Below, piece after piece: positions 27,387-34,856 of a stretch of 64,000 nt of DNA (position 1 is its first letter; each line of letters opens with the position of its first letter). Below the pieces are notes generated by a model. That model made no database searches. It was not told the origin of the DNA and was given only the letters and a program-made list of their open reading frames with translations. The position numbers were made by a program, and so were the translations under genes. Origin of the DNA: Faecalibacterium sp. I4-1-79 (GTDB lineage Bacteria; Bacillota; Clostridia; Oscillospirales; Ruminococcaceae); NCBI RefSeq assembly GCF_023347235.1, contig NZ_CP094467.1:868001-932000 (forward strand), given 5' to 3'.

Positions 27387-28538
27387 ATGCTGCAAAACCC
27401 TCAGTTACATTATCTGGACAACGCGGCCACCACCATCGTAGCGCCCGAGGTGGCGGACGTCATAAACAAGGCCATGCGGGAGCACTGGGCAAACCCTTCC
27501 AGCCTGTACGGCCCGGGCGCGCGCAGTGAAGAGGCTTTGAACGCCGCCCGCGCCGCCGTGGCGCGCACGCTGGGCTGCAAAAGCCGGGAGCTGTACTTTA
27601 CCTCCTGCGGCAGCGAGAGCAACAATCTGGCGCTGCTGGGCGCGGTGCAGACCCGCACCTTTGGCAAGGGCATCGTGGTGTCCGGCTTCGAGCACCCAAG
27701 TGTGCAGCGCCCGCTGGAGCGGCTGGCAAAGCAGGGCTATGATGTTACCGTGGTAGCCCCCCGGGCAGACGGCACGCTGGACATTGCCGCCATGCTGGAG
27801 CGGGTGGACAAAAACACCATCCTTGTGGCCTGCATGATGGTGAACAACGAGATCGGCACCCGCAACGATGTGGAGCGCCTTGCCGCCGAGGTAAAGCGCC
27901 GCAACAGCCGCACCATCGTCCATGTGGACGCAGTGCAGGCGTGGATGCGTGTACCCATCAAGCTGGACAACATCGATACACTCTCGGTGAGCGGCCACAA
28001 GATCCATGCCCCTAAGGGCATTGGTGCGCTCTACCTTTCCGACCGGCTGGTGCAGGCTTTCCAGCCGCCCTATCTGGGCGGCGAGCAGGAGCGGCAGATG
28101 CGCCCCGGCACTGAAAATCTGCCCTACGCCATGGGTCTGGCCGCAGCGGCCACCCGTCTGGCAAAGACCATGAAGAGCCGGGACACTGCCATGCGTGCGC
28201 TGAACCGACAGCTGCGGGAGGGGCTGAAGGCCTTCCCGGAGGTGGTCATCAACAGCCCGGAGAACGCTGTGCCCGAGGTGCTGAACTTCAGCGAGATGTG
28301 CATCAAGAGCGAGACCATGCTGGCTTTTCTGGCCGAGGAGCAGATCTACGTTTCCTCGGCCAGTGCCTGCGGGCGCGGTCAGCCCAGCCACACGCTGGCA
28401 GCCATGGGGCGCGACCCGCTGGCCATCGACACCGCCATCCGGGTGTCCTTCTGCGCCGACAACACCCCGGAGGATGTGGACGCCTTCCTCAACCGCTTCG
28501 AGGACGGCATGAAGCACTTGCAGAAGATCAGAAAGTAA
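27387..28538 (+). CDS. NifS/NifZ-type cysteine desulfurase
   Basis: PLP enzyme that takes sulfur from cysteine. The PLP lysine is Lys205 in SVSGHKIHAPKGIGALYL and the persulfide cysteine is Cys328 in SSASACGRGQPSHTLAAMG. N-terminal YLDNAATT and the CGSESNNLALLGAV stretch fit the family. It is 383 residues. It lies upstream of thiI, as in Bacillus where NifZ is the dedicated sulfur donor for ThiI and 4-thiouridine; a dispersed repeat region of about 400 bases separates the two here. General IscS-like roles cannot be excluded. Confidence 0.93.
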   Translation: MLQNPQLHYLDNAATTIVAPEVADVINKAMREHWANPSSLYGPGARSEEALNAARAAVARTLGCKSRELYFTSCGSESNNLALLGAVQTRTFGKGIVVSGFEHPSVQRPLERLAKQGYDVTVVAPRADGTLDIAAMLERVDKNTILVACMMVNNEIGTRNDVERLAAEVKRRNSRTIVHVDAVQAWMRVPIKLDNIDTLSVSGHKIHAPKGIGALYLSDRLVQAFQPPYLGGEQERQMRPGTENLPYAMGLAAAATRLAKTMKSRDTAMRALNRQLREGLKAFPEVVINSPENAVPEVLNFSEMCIKSETMLAFLAEEQIYVSSASACGRGQPSHTLAAMGRDPLAIDTAIRVSFCADNTPEDVDAFLNRFEDGMKHLQKIRK

Positions 28539-28553
28539 AAACTGAAGCCGCAG

Positions 28554-28785
28554 AACGGCTGACAGTTTCTCTGAGGACCGTCCGCTGGGGTGGGACCCTG
28601 TTGCCCGCAGGGCAATAGGGCGGGCGATGGAATGGCTTGCAACAGCAACGACCGCCGCCAGCGGCGGAAACAGAGAGTTGCTGTTTGGGCAGCGGCCAGC
28701 AAGACGCAAGTGCCGCCCAAGGCACGATGCGAATGCTGGGTGCCGCAACCCGAACTCGTGTCCGAAGAGAAAGCTGTCAGCCGTT
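28554..28785 (+). repeat. Structured dispersed repeat, family A (long copy)
   Basis: Outer arms AACGGCTGACAG-TTTCTCT (28554-28572) and AGAGAAA-G-CTGTCAGCCGTT (28766-28785) pair with one bulged base. The first 71 nt after the variable arm (28566-28636) are identical to 14096-14166. The 3' block TCGTGTCCGAAGAGAAA is also shared. About 115 extra bases with further hairpins (CCGCCGC/GCGGCGG; CAGCAAC/GTTGCTG) are inserted relative to the short copy. No gene is seen in it. Confidence 0.75.
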
Positions 28786-28823
28786 CTATGGGAAGATGCA
28801 GCTTACCTGCGCGACCCCAATGC

Positions 28824-28919
28824 GTGAAAGGGTGAATGGAAAATGACCGCAGTCATTTTCCATTCACAGATAAAAATAATTCATCCGCTGAATATGGCCA
28901 GAGCGAAAGCGGAGGCCAT
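28824..28919. repeat. Family B composite repeat (copy 4)
   Basis: GCGTGAAAGG, then a perfect 16-bp stem (GTGAATGGAAAATGAC with GTCATTTTCCATTCAC, 28832-28867) with loop CGCA, an A/T-rich spacer, then GAATATGGCC and a second hairpin ATGGCC...GGCCAT with an inner GC-GAAA-GC tetraloop. It shares layout but not stem sequence with copies 1-3. It ends 31 bases before thiI. Confidence 0.75.
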
Positions 28920-28950
28920 TATAAATCCCACATCAGGAGATGCAACATTT

Positions 28951-30150
28951 ATGAAGGAAATTATTATGGGCTATCAGGGCGAAATGTCCCTGAAAGGCCT
29001 CAACCGCAACCAGTTCGAAGCAGCCATGATGAAGATCCTGCGCTACCGCCTTAAGACGGTGGGCAAGTTCAAGGTGTACTGCACCCAGTCCACCTTTTAT
29101 ATGGAGCCCGAGGAAGAGGACGTGGACATGGATCTCGCCTTTGAGCGGGTCAGCAAGGTGTTCGGCCTTGCCGCGCTCAGCCGCGCCGTGGTGTGCGAAA
29201 AGGATTTCGATACCATTTGCCAGACCGCTGAGGATTATCTGGGCAGCGCGCTGCACGGCATTCGCACCTTCAAGGTGGAAGCCCGCCGCGCTGATAAGAC
29301 CTACCCCATGACCAGCCCGGAGCTGATGCGGGAGCTGGGCGCTTACCTGCTGGGCAAGCACAACTACCTGAAGGTGGATGTGCATAACCCGCAGTTCAAG
29401 GTCATCGTGGAGATTCGCGATTACGGTGCGTATATTCACGGCCCGAAAATACCGGGTGAGGGCGGTCTACCCGTGGGTACCAGCGGCCGTGCGCTGAATA
29501 TGCTCTCCGGCGGCATCGACAGCCCGGTGGCAGCCTATCGTATGGCAAAGCGCGGTCTGGCACTGGATCACATCCATTTTGCGTCCCCTCCGTATACTTC
29601 TGAGCGTGCAAAACTGAAAGTAAAGGCTCTGGCACAGCTCATCACCGTGTATACCGGCAGTGCTAACCTGTTTGTGGTGCCCTACACCAAGCCGCAGGAA
29701 TACATTCGGGACAACGCCCCGGATGTGCTGTTCACGGTGCTGATGCGCCGCAGCATGATGCGTATTGCAAACGTGATCGCCAAAAAGCAGGGCTGCGAAG
29801 CACTGGTCACCGGCGAAAGTCTGGCACAGGTGGCAAGCCAGACCGTCAAGGCGCTGCAGTGCACCGATGCCGCACAGGATCTGCCCATTCTGCGCCCGCT
29901 CATCGGTATGGATAAGACCGAGATCATTGAGACCTCCCGCCACATCAATACCTTTGAGACCAGCATCCTGCCCTACGAGGACTGCTGCACCATCTTCACC
30001 CCGCCGCACCCGAAGATCCGCCCCGAGCTGGAGGAGATCCTTGCTGCCGAAGCCGCTATGCCCGGCCTTGCCGCGCTGGAAGCCGAGGCCGCAGAGCAGA
30101 CCGAGCGCATCCGGGTGCGCATCACCGATCAGGTAGAATTCGAGGGTTGA
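28951..30150 (+). CDS. thiI: tRNA 4-thiouridine synthase ThiI
   Basis: Adenylates and thiolates U8 of tRNA. The N-terminus (MKEIIMGYQGEMSLKGLNRNQFEAAMM) leads into a ferredoxin-like and THUMP domain; the PP-loop SGGIDS is at residues 186-191. It lacks the C-terminal rhodanese domain of E. coli ThiI, as usual in Firmicutes, where a dedicated NifS-like enzyme supplies sulfur; such an enzyme lies just upstream. The start at 28951 follows AGGAGA; an in-frame ATG at 28843 inside the family B repeat is rejected. 399 residues. Confidence 0.95.
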   Translation: MKEIIMGYQGEMSLKGLNRNQFEAAMMKILRYRLKTVGKFKVYCTQSTFYMEPEEEDVDMDLAFERVSKVFGLAALSRAVVCEKDFDTICQTAEDYLGSALHGIRTFKVEARRADKTYPMTSPELMRELGAYLLGKHNYLKVDVHNPQFKVIVEIRDYGAYIHGPKIPGEGGLPVGTSGRALNMLSGGIDSPVAAYRMAKRGLALDHIHFASPPYTSERAKLKVKALAQLITVYTGSANLFVVPYTKPQEYIRDNAPDVLFTVLMRRSMMRIANVIAKKQGCEALVTGESLAQVASQTVKALQCTDAAQDLPILRPLIGMDKTEIIETSRHINTFETSILPYEDCCTIFTPPHPKIRPELEEILAAEAAMPGLAALEAEAAEQTERIRVRITDQVEFEG

Positions 30151-30157
30151 TTTGTCC

Positions 30158-31477
30158 ATGACAGCAGAGATCATCAGTGTGGGTACCGAGCTGCTGCTCG
30201 GCAACATTCTTAACACCAATGCCCAGTACCTCAGCCGGGAGCTGGCTGCACTGGGCATCACCGTCCGGCGGCAGAGCACCATCGGCGATAACCATGACCG
30301 TCTGGCGGATTTTGTCAACGAAGCAAAGCAACGGTGCGATTTGTTGGTGTTCACCGGCGGGCTGGGCCCCACGGCGGACGACCTGACCAAGGAGACGGTG
30401 GCCGCCTGCTTTGGCGACACCCTTACCTTTGACTCCGACGAGTGGCAGAAGATCGTGGACTTCTTTACCCGCACCGGGCGCGAGACCACCCCCAACAACC
30501 GCAAGCAGGCCATGGTGCCGGTGCACGGGCATAAGGTGGTCAACCACCACGGCACCGCGCCGGGTGCATGGTTCGAGCAGGACGGTCATTGTGCCGTGTT
30601 GATGCCCGGCGTGCCCCACGAGATGAAGGCCATGTGGGAGGAAAGTGTGCGCCCGCTGCTGCTGGCGCGGCAGAGCTGCGCCCTGCACAGCCTGACGCTG
30701 CGGGTGCTGGGCGGCGAGAGCAATCTGGAGTACCGGGTGCGTCCGCTGCTGGAGAACCCGAACCCGACCGCTGCCATCTACTGCAAGACCGGTGAGTGCG
30801 AGATCCGCATCACCGCCCGGGCACAGAACGACACCGAGGCACAGACCATGTGCCGCGCCTACGCCAAAAAGTTCTATGATCTGCTGGGCGATGCGGTGTA
30901 TGATGAGGATGTCGCCGGGTTGGAAGAGACGGTGGTGCACACGCTGCAGGCCAACGGCCTGACCATTGCCACAGCCGAAAGCTGCACCGGCGGCATGATC
31001 GCCCAGCGCCTGACCAACGTGTCCGGCGCAAGCGAGGTGTTCGGCTACGGCTTTGTGACCTACTGGGAGCAGGCCAAGGCGAAGCTTGTCGGGGTAGACC
31101 CGGCGGTCATTGCGCAATATAATGTGGTGTCGGCTCCCGTGGCGGCGCAGATGGCGCTGGGCGCGGCAAAGGCCGCCGGTGCGGATATCGCGGTCAGCGT
31201 TACCGGTCTGGCAGGCCCCGGCGGCGGTGATGCCGTCCGGCCTGTGGGCACGGTGTATCTGGGCGCTGCCCGGGGAGACAAGGTCTATGTGAAAAAGCTG
31301 TTCGTCTCCCGCCCGGACCGTGCGCTCATCCGCGCCCGCGCCGCACAGACTGCGCTGGAACTGGCGCTGCGGCTGGCACAGGGCAAGACCCCTGCCGGTA
31401 CGCAGGTGCTGCCCGAAAGCGCGCAGCATGACCCAGTCGCCCTGACCGCCTTGGACGAGACCCTGCGGGCAGAGTAA
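30158..31477 (+). CDS. cinA: CinA: competence-damage / NMN deamidase protein
   Basis: The N-terminal COG1058 domain (AEIISVGTELLLGNILNTN, FTGGLGPTADDLTKETVA, LMPGVPHEMKAMWEESV) is followed by a KH-like linker and the C-terminal PncC-type nicotinamide mononucleotide deamidase domain with ESCTGG at 274-279 and VTGLAGPGGGDAVRPVGTVYLG. It thus recycles pyridine nucleotides and is linked to competence in some species; dprA is also in this window. ATG at 30158 gives MTAEII; TTG at 30152, 5 bases after GAGGG, is a possible alternative start. 439 residues. Confidence 0.93.
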   Translation: MTAEIISVGTELLLGNILNTNAQYLSRELAALGITVRRQSTIGDNHDRLADFVNEAKQRCDLLVFTGGLGPTADDLTKETVAACFGDTLTFDSDEWQKIVDFFTRTGRETTPNNRKQAMVPVHGHKVVNHHGTAPGAWFEQDGHCAVLMPGVPHEMKAMWEESVRPLLLARQSCALHSLTLRVLGGESNLEYRVRPLLENPNPTAAIYCKTGECEIRITARAQNDTEAQTMCRAYAKKFYDLLGDAVYDEDVAGLEETVVHTLQANGLTIATAESCTGGMIAQRLTNVSGASEVFGYGFVTYWEQAKAKLVGVDPAVIAQYNVVSAPVAAQMALGAAKAAGADIAVSVTGLAGPGGGDAVRPVGTVYLGAARGDKVYVKKLFVSRPDRALIRARAAQTALELALRLAQGKTPAGTQVLPESAQHDPVALTALDETLRAE

Positions 31478-31510
31478 GGGCGGCCCCTGCGGCCGCAGGG
31501 GGGATGCGTC

Positions 31511-32425
31511 ATGACAAAAGAAGAAAAGTGCCCGGCAGGCTGTGTGCTGCGGCTGTTCGGTGTGCCGGAGCAGACCGTGCAAAAGGCAGTGGAAACCCTG
31601 CCGGACACTTGGCAGGGCACCGTACACTGCCGCACCCGGGGCGCGGAAACGCTAGTGGCGCTGCAAAGCAGCACCCCGCAGCAGCTGCACCGGGCGGTAC
31701 AGCAGTTGCGGACAAGCCTTGCCCCAGCGCTGTATGGGGAAGGGGAGCAGACCCTTGCCGCTGCCACAGTGCAGGCGCTGGAGCAGCACCGCAAGCTTTT
31801 GGTGTGCAGCGATGCTGCCGCCGGGGCGCTGCTGGAGACCCGGCTGGAGAACCTTCCCGGTGCGGAAAAGGTGTTCGATTTTGGCGCTATGAGCTACGCC
31901 AACGCCGCGCTTACCGCCCGGCTCAGCCGGAAGCTGCGTAAAGCCCCGCAGGCAGAGCCTGCCCGCACACTGGCGCGGGTGCAGGCCATGCAGCGGCTGA
32001 CCGGCGCCGCGCTGGCGGTGGGCTGTGTGGAACTGCCCCAAAGCCGCCTGCTGCTGGTGGGCGGTAAAAAGGGTTGCTGGCTGCGGTGCGTATCGCCGGA
32101 GGAGAACCCCGGCCTGTGGCTGCTGGATCTGCTGCGCCGTGCCGCCTGTGGTCTGCCGCAGGCTGGGGGCACAAACTGGCAGCCTTACGGCAGAGCTGTG
32201 CCGGATGCAGCCCTGACCCCTGCCGTTCTTGCGGCTGCGCCGCCCACGCCGCTGAACCCGAAGCATCACCGGCTGGGCAAGGCACTGGTGGTGCTTTTGC
32301 TGCTGGCACTGGCAGCACTGGCTGCGGGCTGGTATTATACCGGCGGCGACCTTGCCGCCCTGCCTCAAAAACTGCAGAGCCTTGGCGCAGAAAGCCTGCC
32401 CCACGCCGGGGCAAGGCTGGTGTGA
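31511..32425 (+). CDS. Degenerate CinA paralogue with C-terminal membrane anchor
   Basis: A 304-residue protein that aligns by eye with the middle and C-terminal parts of the CinA just upstream. VLRLFGVPEQTVQKAVETL parallels LTLRVLGGESNLEYRVRPLL; ALYGEGEQTLAAATVQALEQHRKLLVCSDAAAG parallels the region ending ATAESCTGG; the ENLPGAEKVFDFGAMSYANAALTARL stretch also matches. The catalytic ESCTGG is replaced by SDAAAG (100-105), so the serine nucleophile is lost, and the glycine-rich second motif is missing. A hydrophobic helix at about 257-277 and a short tail are added. It is probably not an enzyme; a regulatory or scaffold role is speculation. Confidence 0.75.
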   Translation: MTKEEKCPAGCVLRLFGVPEQTVQKAVETLPDTWQGTVHCRTRGAETLVALQSSTPQQLHRAVQQLRTSLAPALYGEGEQTLAAATVQALEQHRKLLVCSDAAAGALLETRLENLPGAEKVFDFGAMSYANAALTARLSRKLRKAPQAEPARTLARVQAMQRLTGAALAVGCVELPQSRLLLVGGKKGCWLRCVSPEENPGLWLLDLLRRAACGLPQAGGTNWQPYGRAVPDAALTPAVLAAAPPTPLNPKHHRLGKALVVLLLLALAALAAGWYYTGGDLAALPQKLQSLGAESLPHAGARLV

Positions 32426-32456
32426 GCGCTGCGTTGGCGTTTTCACTTTCAATAGA

Positions 32457-32502
32457 AAAAACCAAGCCCGGAGGGTTCATAGACCTTCCGGGCTTGGTTT
32501 TT
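32457..32502 (+). terminator. Strong terminator after the CinA-like gene
   Basis: AAACCAAGCCCGGAGG pairs with CCTTCCGGGCTTGGTTT (one bulge) and is followed by a short T-run. It ends 5 bases before the tRNA fragment and is the last core-chromosome feature. Confidence 0.85.
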
Positions 32503-32506
32503 GCAC

Positions 32507-32551
32507 TGGCGTCCCCGATGTGATTCGAACACACGGCCTTCCGCTTAGGAG
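32507..32551 (-). tRNA. tRNA-Arg(CCT) 3' fragment: att site of the island
   Basis: On the minus strand an anticodon loop CTCCTAA (anticodon CCT), stem half GCGGA, variable AGGCC, T-arm GTGTG-TTCGAAT-CACAT, acceptor half CGGGGAC, discriminator G and CCA are all present. The 5' half is missing: bases beyond 32551 cannot pair with the anticodon stem or acceptor. This is the expected scar at one end of an element that integrates into the 3' half of a tRNA gene; the intact gene should lie at the other end, outside the window. Confidence 0.85.
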
Positions 32552-33002
32552 TAGGGGCTGAAGCCATAAATCCTAGGCAAAAGTAGGTAAAACAAGTAAC
32601 GTTTTATCAATGGATTTTTTGTTGCGCTGTCAATCCGAGTAAAGAACACAAACCCCGAAATAAAACGAGTAAAAGGCTTTTCATTAGCAGAAAATTAGCA
32701 GAGCTAATGAAAAGTGGAAGGTTCATTGTAAAATGCCCACCTTTCATTAGCTGGAAAGTGTACGTTTCCCTACGGATATTTGCTTGTTTAGCATTCGTGA
32801 ACCAGACCATACAGCCGTAGCTGGTGTGATGGACAAATGTTTTCAATAGAAAAAGACCAGAGCTTTCTGCGAGAAAACTCTGGTCTATGTAACAGTGCGA
32901 ATGGAAATGCGCATTGTCTTGTAAAAGGAAGGGGCTTATGGTATTCTTACGGGAGTAAAGGCACTGGATGCAAGGAACTTTGCGTGATTTTAGGAGTGTG
33001 CG
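32552..33002. other. Island end region: putative integrase arm-type sites
   Basis: About 450 bases without a convincing gene. CTTTTCATTAGC (32677-32688) and GCTAATGAAAAG (32703-32714) are inverted copies, and CTTTCATTAGCT recurs at 32741-32752. Repeated sites between an att core and an integrase gene usually bind the integrase N-terminal domain. A minus-strand terminator hairpin lies at 32854-32886. A small leftward ORF here has no support. Confidence 0.5.
32854..32886 (-). terminator. Hairpin terminator near the island end
   Basis: AGACCAGAG pairs with CTCTGGTCT; on the minus strand a T-run (TTTTTC) follows. The 14-mer TTTCAATAGAAAAA just before it (32841-32854) also occurs before the terminator at 32457, on the chromosomal side of the att fragment. 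Confidence 0.6.
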
Positions 33003-33407
33003 ATGGAAAAGAAATTTAATATTGTAGTCGGTGAAGATGGAACTGTAAAACTCCCAGATGCGGTTCTGGAAAAACTTGAAGTCAAACCCGGAGAGGAAGT
33101 TCGCTTCGAGGTAGATGACAATTTCTATGCAGTCAGGCTTCTATCGCGGATAGAAGCTGAACGCTTGGATTACTTGAATTGGATGCATAATAAACATTGC
33201 CCCTCTATTGAGGAAATGATTGCAGAGTCGAGAAAACAAGCCACTCAGAACATTGTGATCTCCCGTATCCTTGATGGGATGCCGGCAGAAAAAATCGCAG
33301 AAGGCTATGAAGTTTCACTCGATTATGTAAAACAGCTTACACATCAGCTGAAGATGGACATAGAGGAAGCTAAGGCGAAAAAACACAAAGAAACGGGATC
33401 ATCCTAA
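33003..33407 (+). CDS. AbrB/MazE-like DNA-binding protein
   Basis: A 134-residue protein. Residues 1-45 match the swapped-hairpin AbrB/SpoVT fold (FNIVVGEDGTVKLPDAVLEKLEVKPGEEVRFEVDD). The rest is helical and ends in a Lys/Glu-rich tail (IEEAKAKKHKETGSS), with a sequence AEKIAEGYEVSLDYVKQLTHQ that resembles a helix-turn-helix. It could be an antitoxin or a transition-state-type regulator; no partner toxin is adjacent on the same strand. It reads towards the integrase gene. Confidence 0.7.
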   Translation: MEKKFNIVVGEDGTVKLPDAVLEKLEVKPGEEVRFEVDDNFYAVRLLSRIEAERLDYLNWMHNKHCPSIEEMIAESRKQATQNIVISRILDGMPAEKIAEGYEVSLDYVKQLTHQLKMDIEEAKAKKHKETGSS

Positions 33408-33414
33408 AACAGAT

Positions 33415-33448
33415 AGCGGCAGTTTTCCATATACGGAAAACTGCCGCT
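33415..33448. terminator. Two-way terminator between AbrB-like gene and integrase
   Basis: AGCGGCAGTTTTCC and GGAAAACTGCCGCT form a perfect 14-bp stem around a 6-base loop in the 57-base gap between convergent genes. Confidence 0.75.
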
Positions 33449-33464
33449 GTTTATGTATAGAGGC

Positions 33465-34856
33465 TTATAGGTTCTTTGCAAGATTTTTAATGAGTGTAGC
33501 CATAGAGGGGTCAGCCAGCAGTTTAGCAAGAGCTGCTGCCGCATCTGTATCGACGGGACTGGCTTTGGGAGTGGATTGCTCTGCGCGAGGGAGGACTTCA
33601 GGCTCTGCACCATGATGCTGATAGAAGAAATCGTCGAATCGTTGTGCGTTCAAACGCCGATCATCATCCAGAATGTGTGCGTACTGCTCGGTGACCATCG
33701 AAGCCTGTGCATGACCGGAATCGCCCTGCACGGCTTTGATATCGCCGCCGTTCAGCTTGAGCTTGTATGTAATGCTGGAGTGTCGGAAGCTGTGGAAAAC
33801 CACTTTGGGGAGATCGTTTTCCTCAATCAGCTGCTTCAATGCACCGTTAATGGTGGATTGTTCGGTCGGCATTCCCAGCGGGCCGGCAACCACGAGATTA
33901 TAGTCTGCATACTCTGCACCCAGTGCGTCCTTTGTCATGTCCTGCTCGGCTTTATAGTGGACAAGCATTTCAGCAACTGTTTTGGGGAGAAAAATGGTTC
34001 GGATACTGCTGTCTGTTTTAGGGCTTTTCAGAACCTGGACCGTGGTGCAGCGGGAACTCAGCGAGGGAAAACGAGTGATGACATTTTTATTTTCCAAGGC
34101 GTTCAGCGAAGCAATATCTACACGCTGCAATTCCTTATTTATGTAAATGGAGGCTCGCCCGGCTTCAATGCTTTCGGGGGAGATATCCACACAATCCCAT
34201 GTCAGACCGAGCAATTCCCCTAAGCGCAGGGAACAAGAGAAGGAGAGGTTGATGCAAAGCCGGAGCCGTGGATCATCACAGACTTCTAAGGCATGGAACA
34301 GGGTCTCGGCAGTCCAGATATCACGCTTCTTTGCAGTGTATTTGGGCAAGGTGGCATAAATACAGGGATTCTTTTCCATAAGTTCCCACTTTACGGCCTG
34401 CTCAAAGGCACTTCTCAAAATTTTGTGAACCGAACGAACTGTGCCGGGAGAAACGTATTGATGCTGACGCTTTCCACACATAGGGTCAACGGCTTCGTAT
34501 TTAAGCAGCCGCTGATAATATCCCTCAATTACGCGGGTGGTGAGATCTTGCAGCTTCATTGAGCCGATAAGCGGTTCTATGTAGTTTGAAATCAGTGCAG
34601 TGTTTGATTGATAGGTTGAAAGTGCCCATTTGGTTCTTCCGTACAGGGTGACGTATTCTTTAAGCAGGTCTTTTAGAGTTCGGCACTGGGGTGCCACAAA
34701 GGTACCGACGGATTCTTTGTATTCGACCTCTTTCTTACGGTTTTTGGCATCTGCAAGGTCGGTAAAGGTTTCCCATTTCTGCTTTAGCGTTCCATTAGTG
34801 TGTTTGTAGGTATAGACAACGCAGTATCGGTTATTGCGTTTGACAATGCTAGCCAT
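33465..34856 (-). CDS. int: Tyrosine recombinase (site-specific integrase)
   Basis: A 463-residue phage/ICE-type integrase. The N-terminal arm-binding domain (MASIVKRNNRYCVVYTYKHTNG...KQKWETFTD) is followed by a SAM-like core-binding domain and the catalytic domain. Catalytic Arg lies in CSLRLGELLGL, the HxxR box is HSFRHSSITYKL, the late His is in GDSGHAQASMV and the nucleophile is Tyr392 in EQYAHIL. Its ATG overlaps the stop of the upstream HTH gene (TAATG), so the two are translated together. It should catalyse integration at tRNA-Arg(CCT). Confidence 0.95.
   Translation of the reverse strand: MASIVKRNNRYCVVYTYKHTNGTLKQKWETFTDLADAKNRKKEVEYKESVGTFVAPQCRTLKDLLKEYVTLYGRTKWALSTYQSNTALISNYIEPLIGSMKLQDLTTRVIEGYYQRLLKYEAVDPMCGKRQHQYVSPGTVRSVHKILRSAFEQAVKWELMEKNPCIYATLPKYTAKKRDIWTAETLFHALEVCDDPRLRLCINLSFSCSLRLGELLGLTWDCVDISPESIEAGRASIYINKELQRVDIASLNALENKNVITRFPSLSSRCTTVQVLKSPKTDSSIRTIFLPKTVAEMLVHYKAEQDMTKDALGAEYADYNLVVAGPLGMPTEQSTINGALKQLIEENDLPKVVFHSFRHSSITYKLKLNGGDIKAVQGDSGHAQASMVTEQYAHILDDDRRLNAQRFDDFFYQHHGAEPEVLPRAEQSTPKASPVDTDAAAALAKLLADPSMATLIKNLAKNL

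Noticed and set aside
32607-32846. Leftward ORF of 79 residues near the island end
   Set aside because: It runs through the inverted repeats, has no convincing ribosome binding site and looks non-coding.
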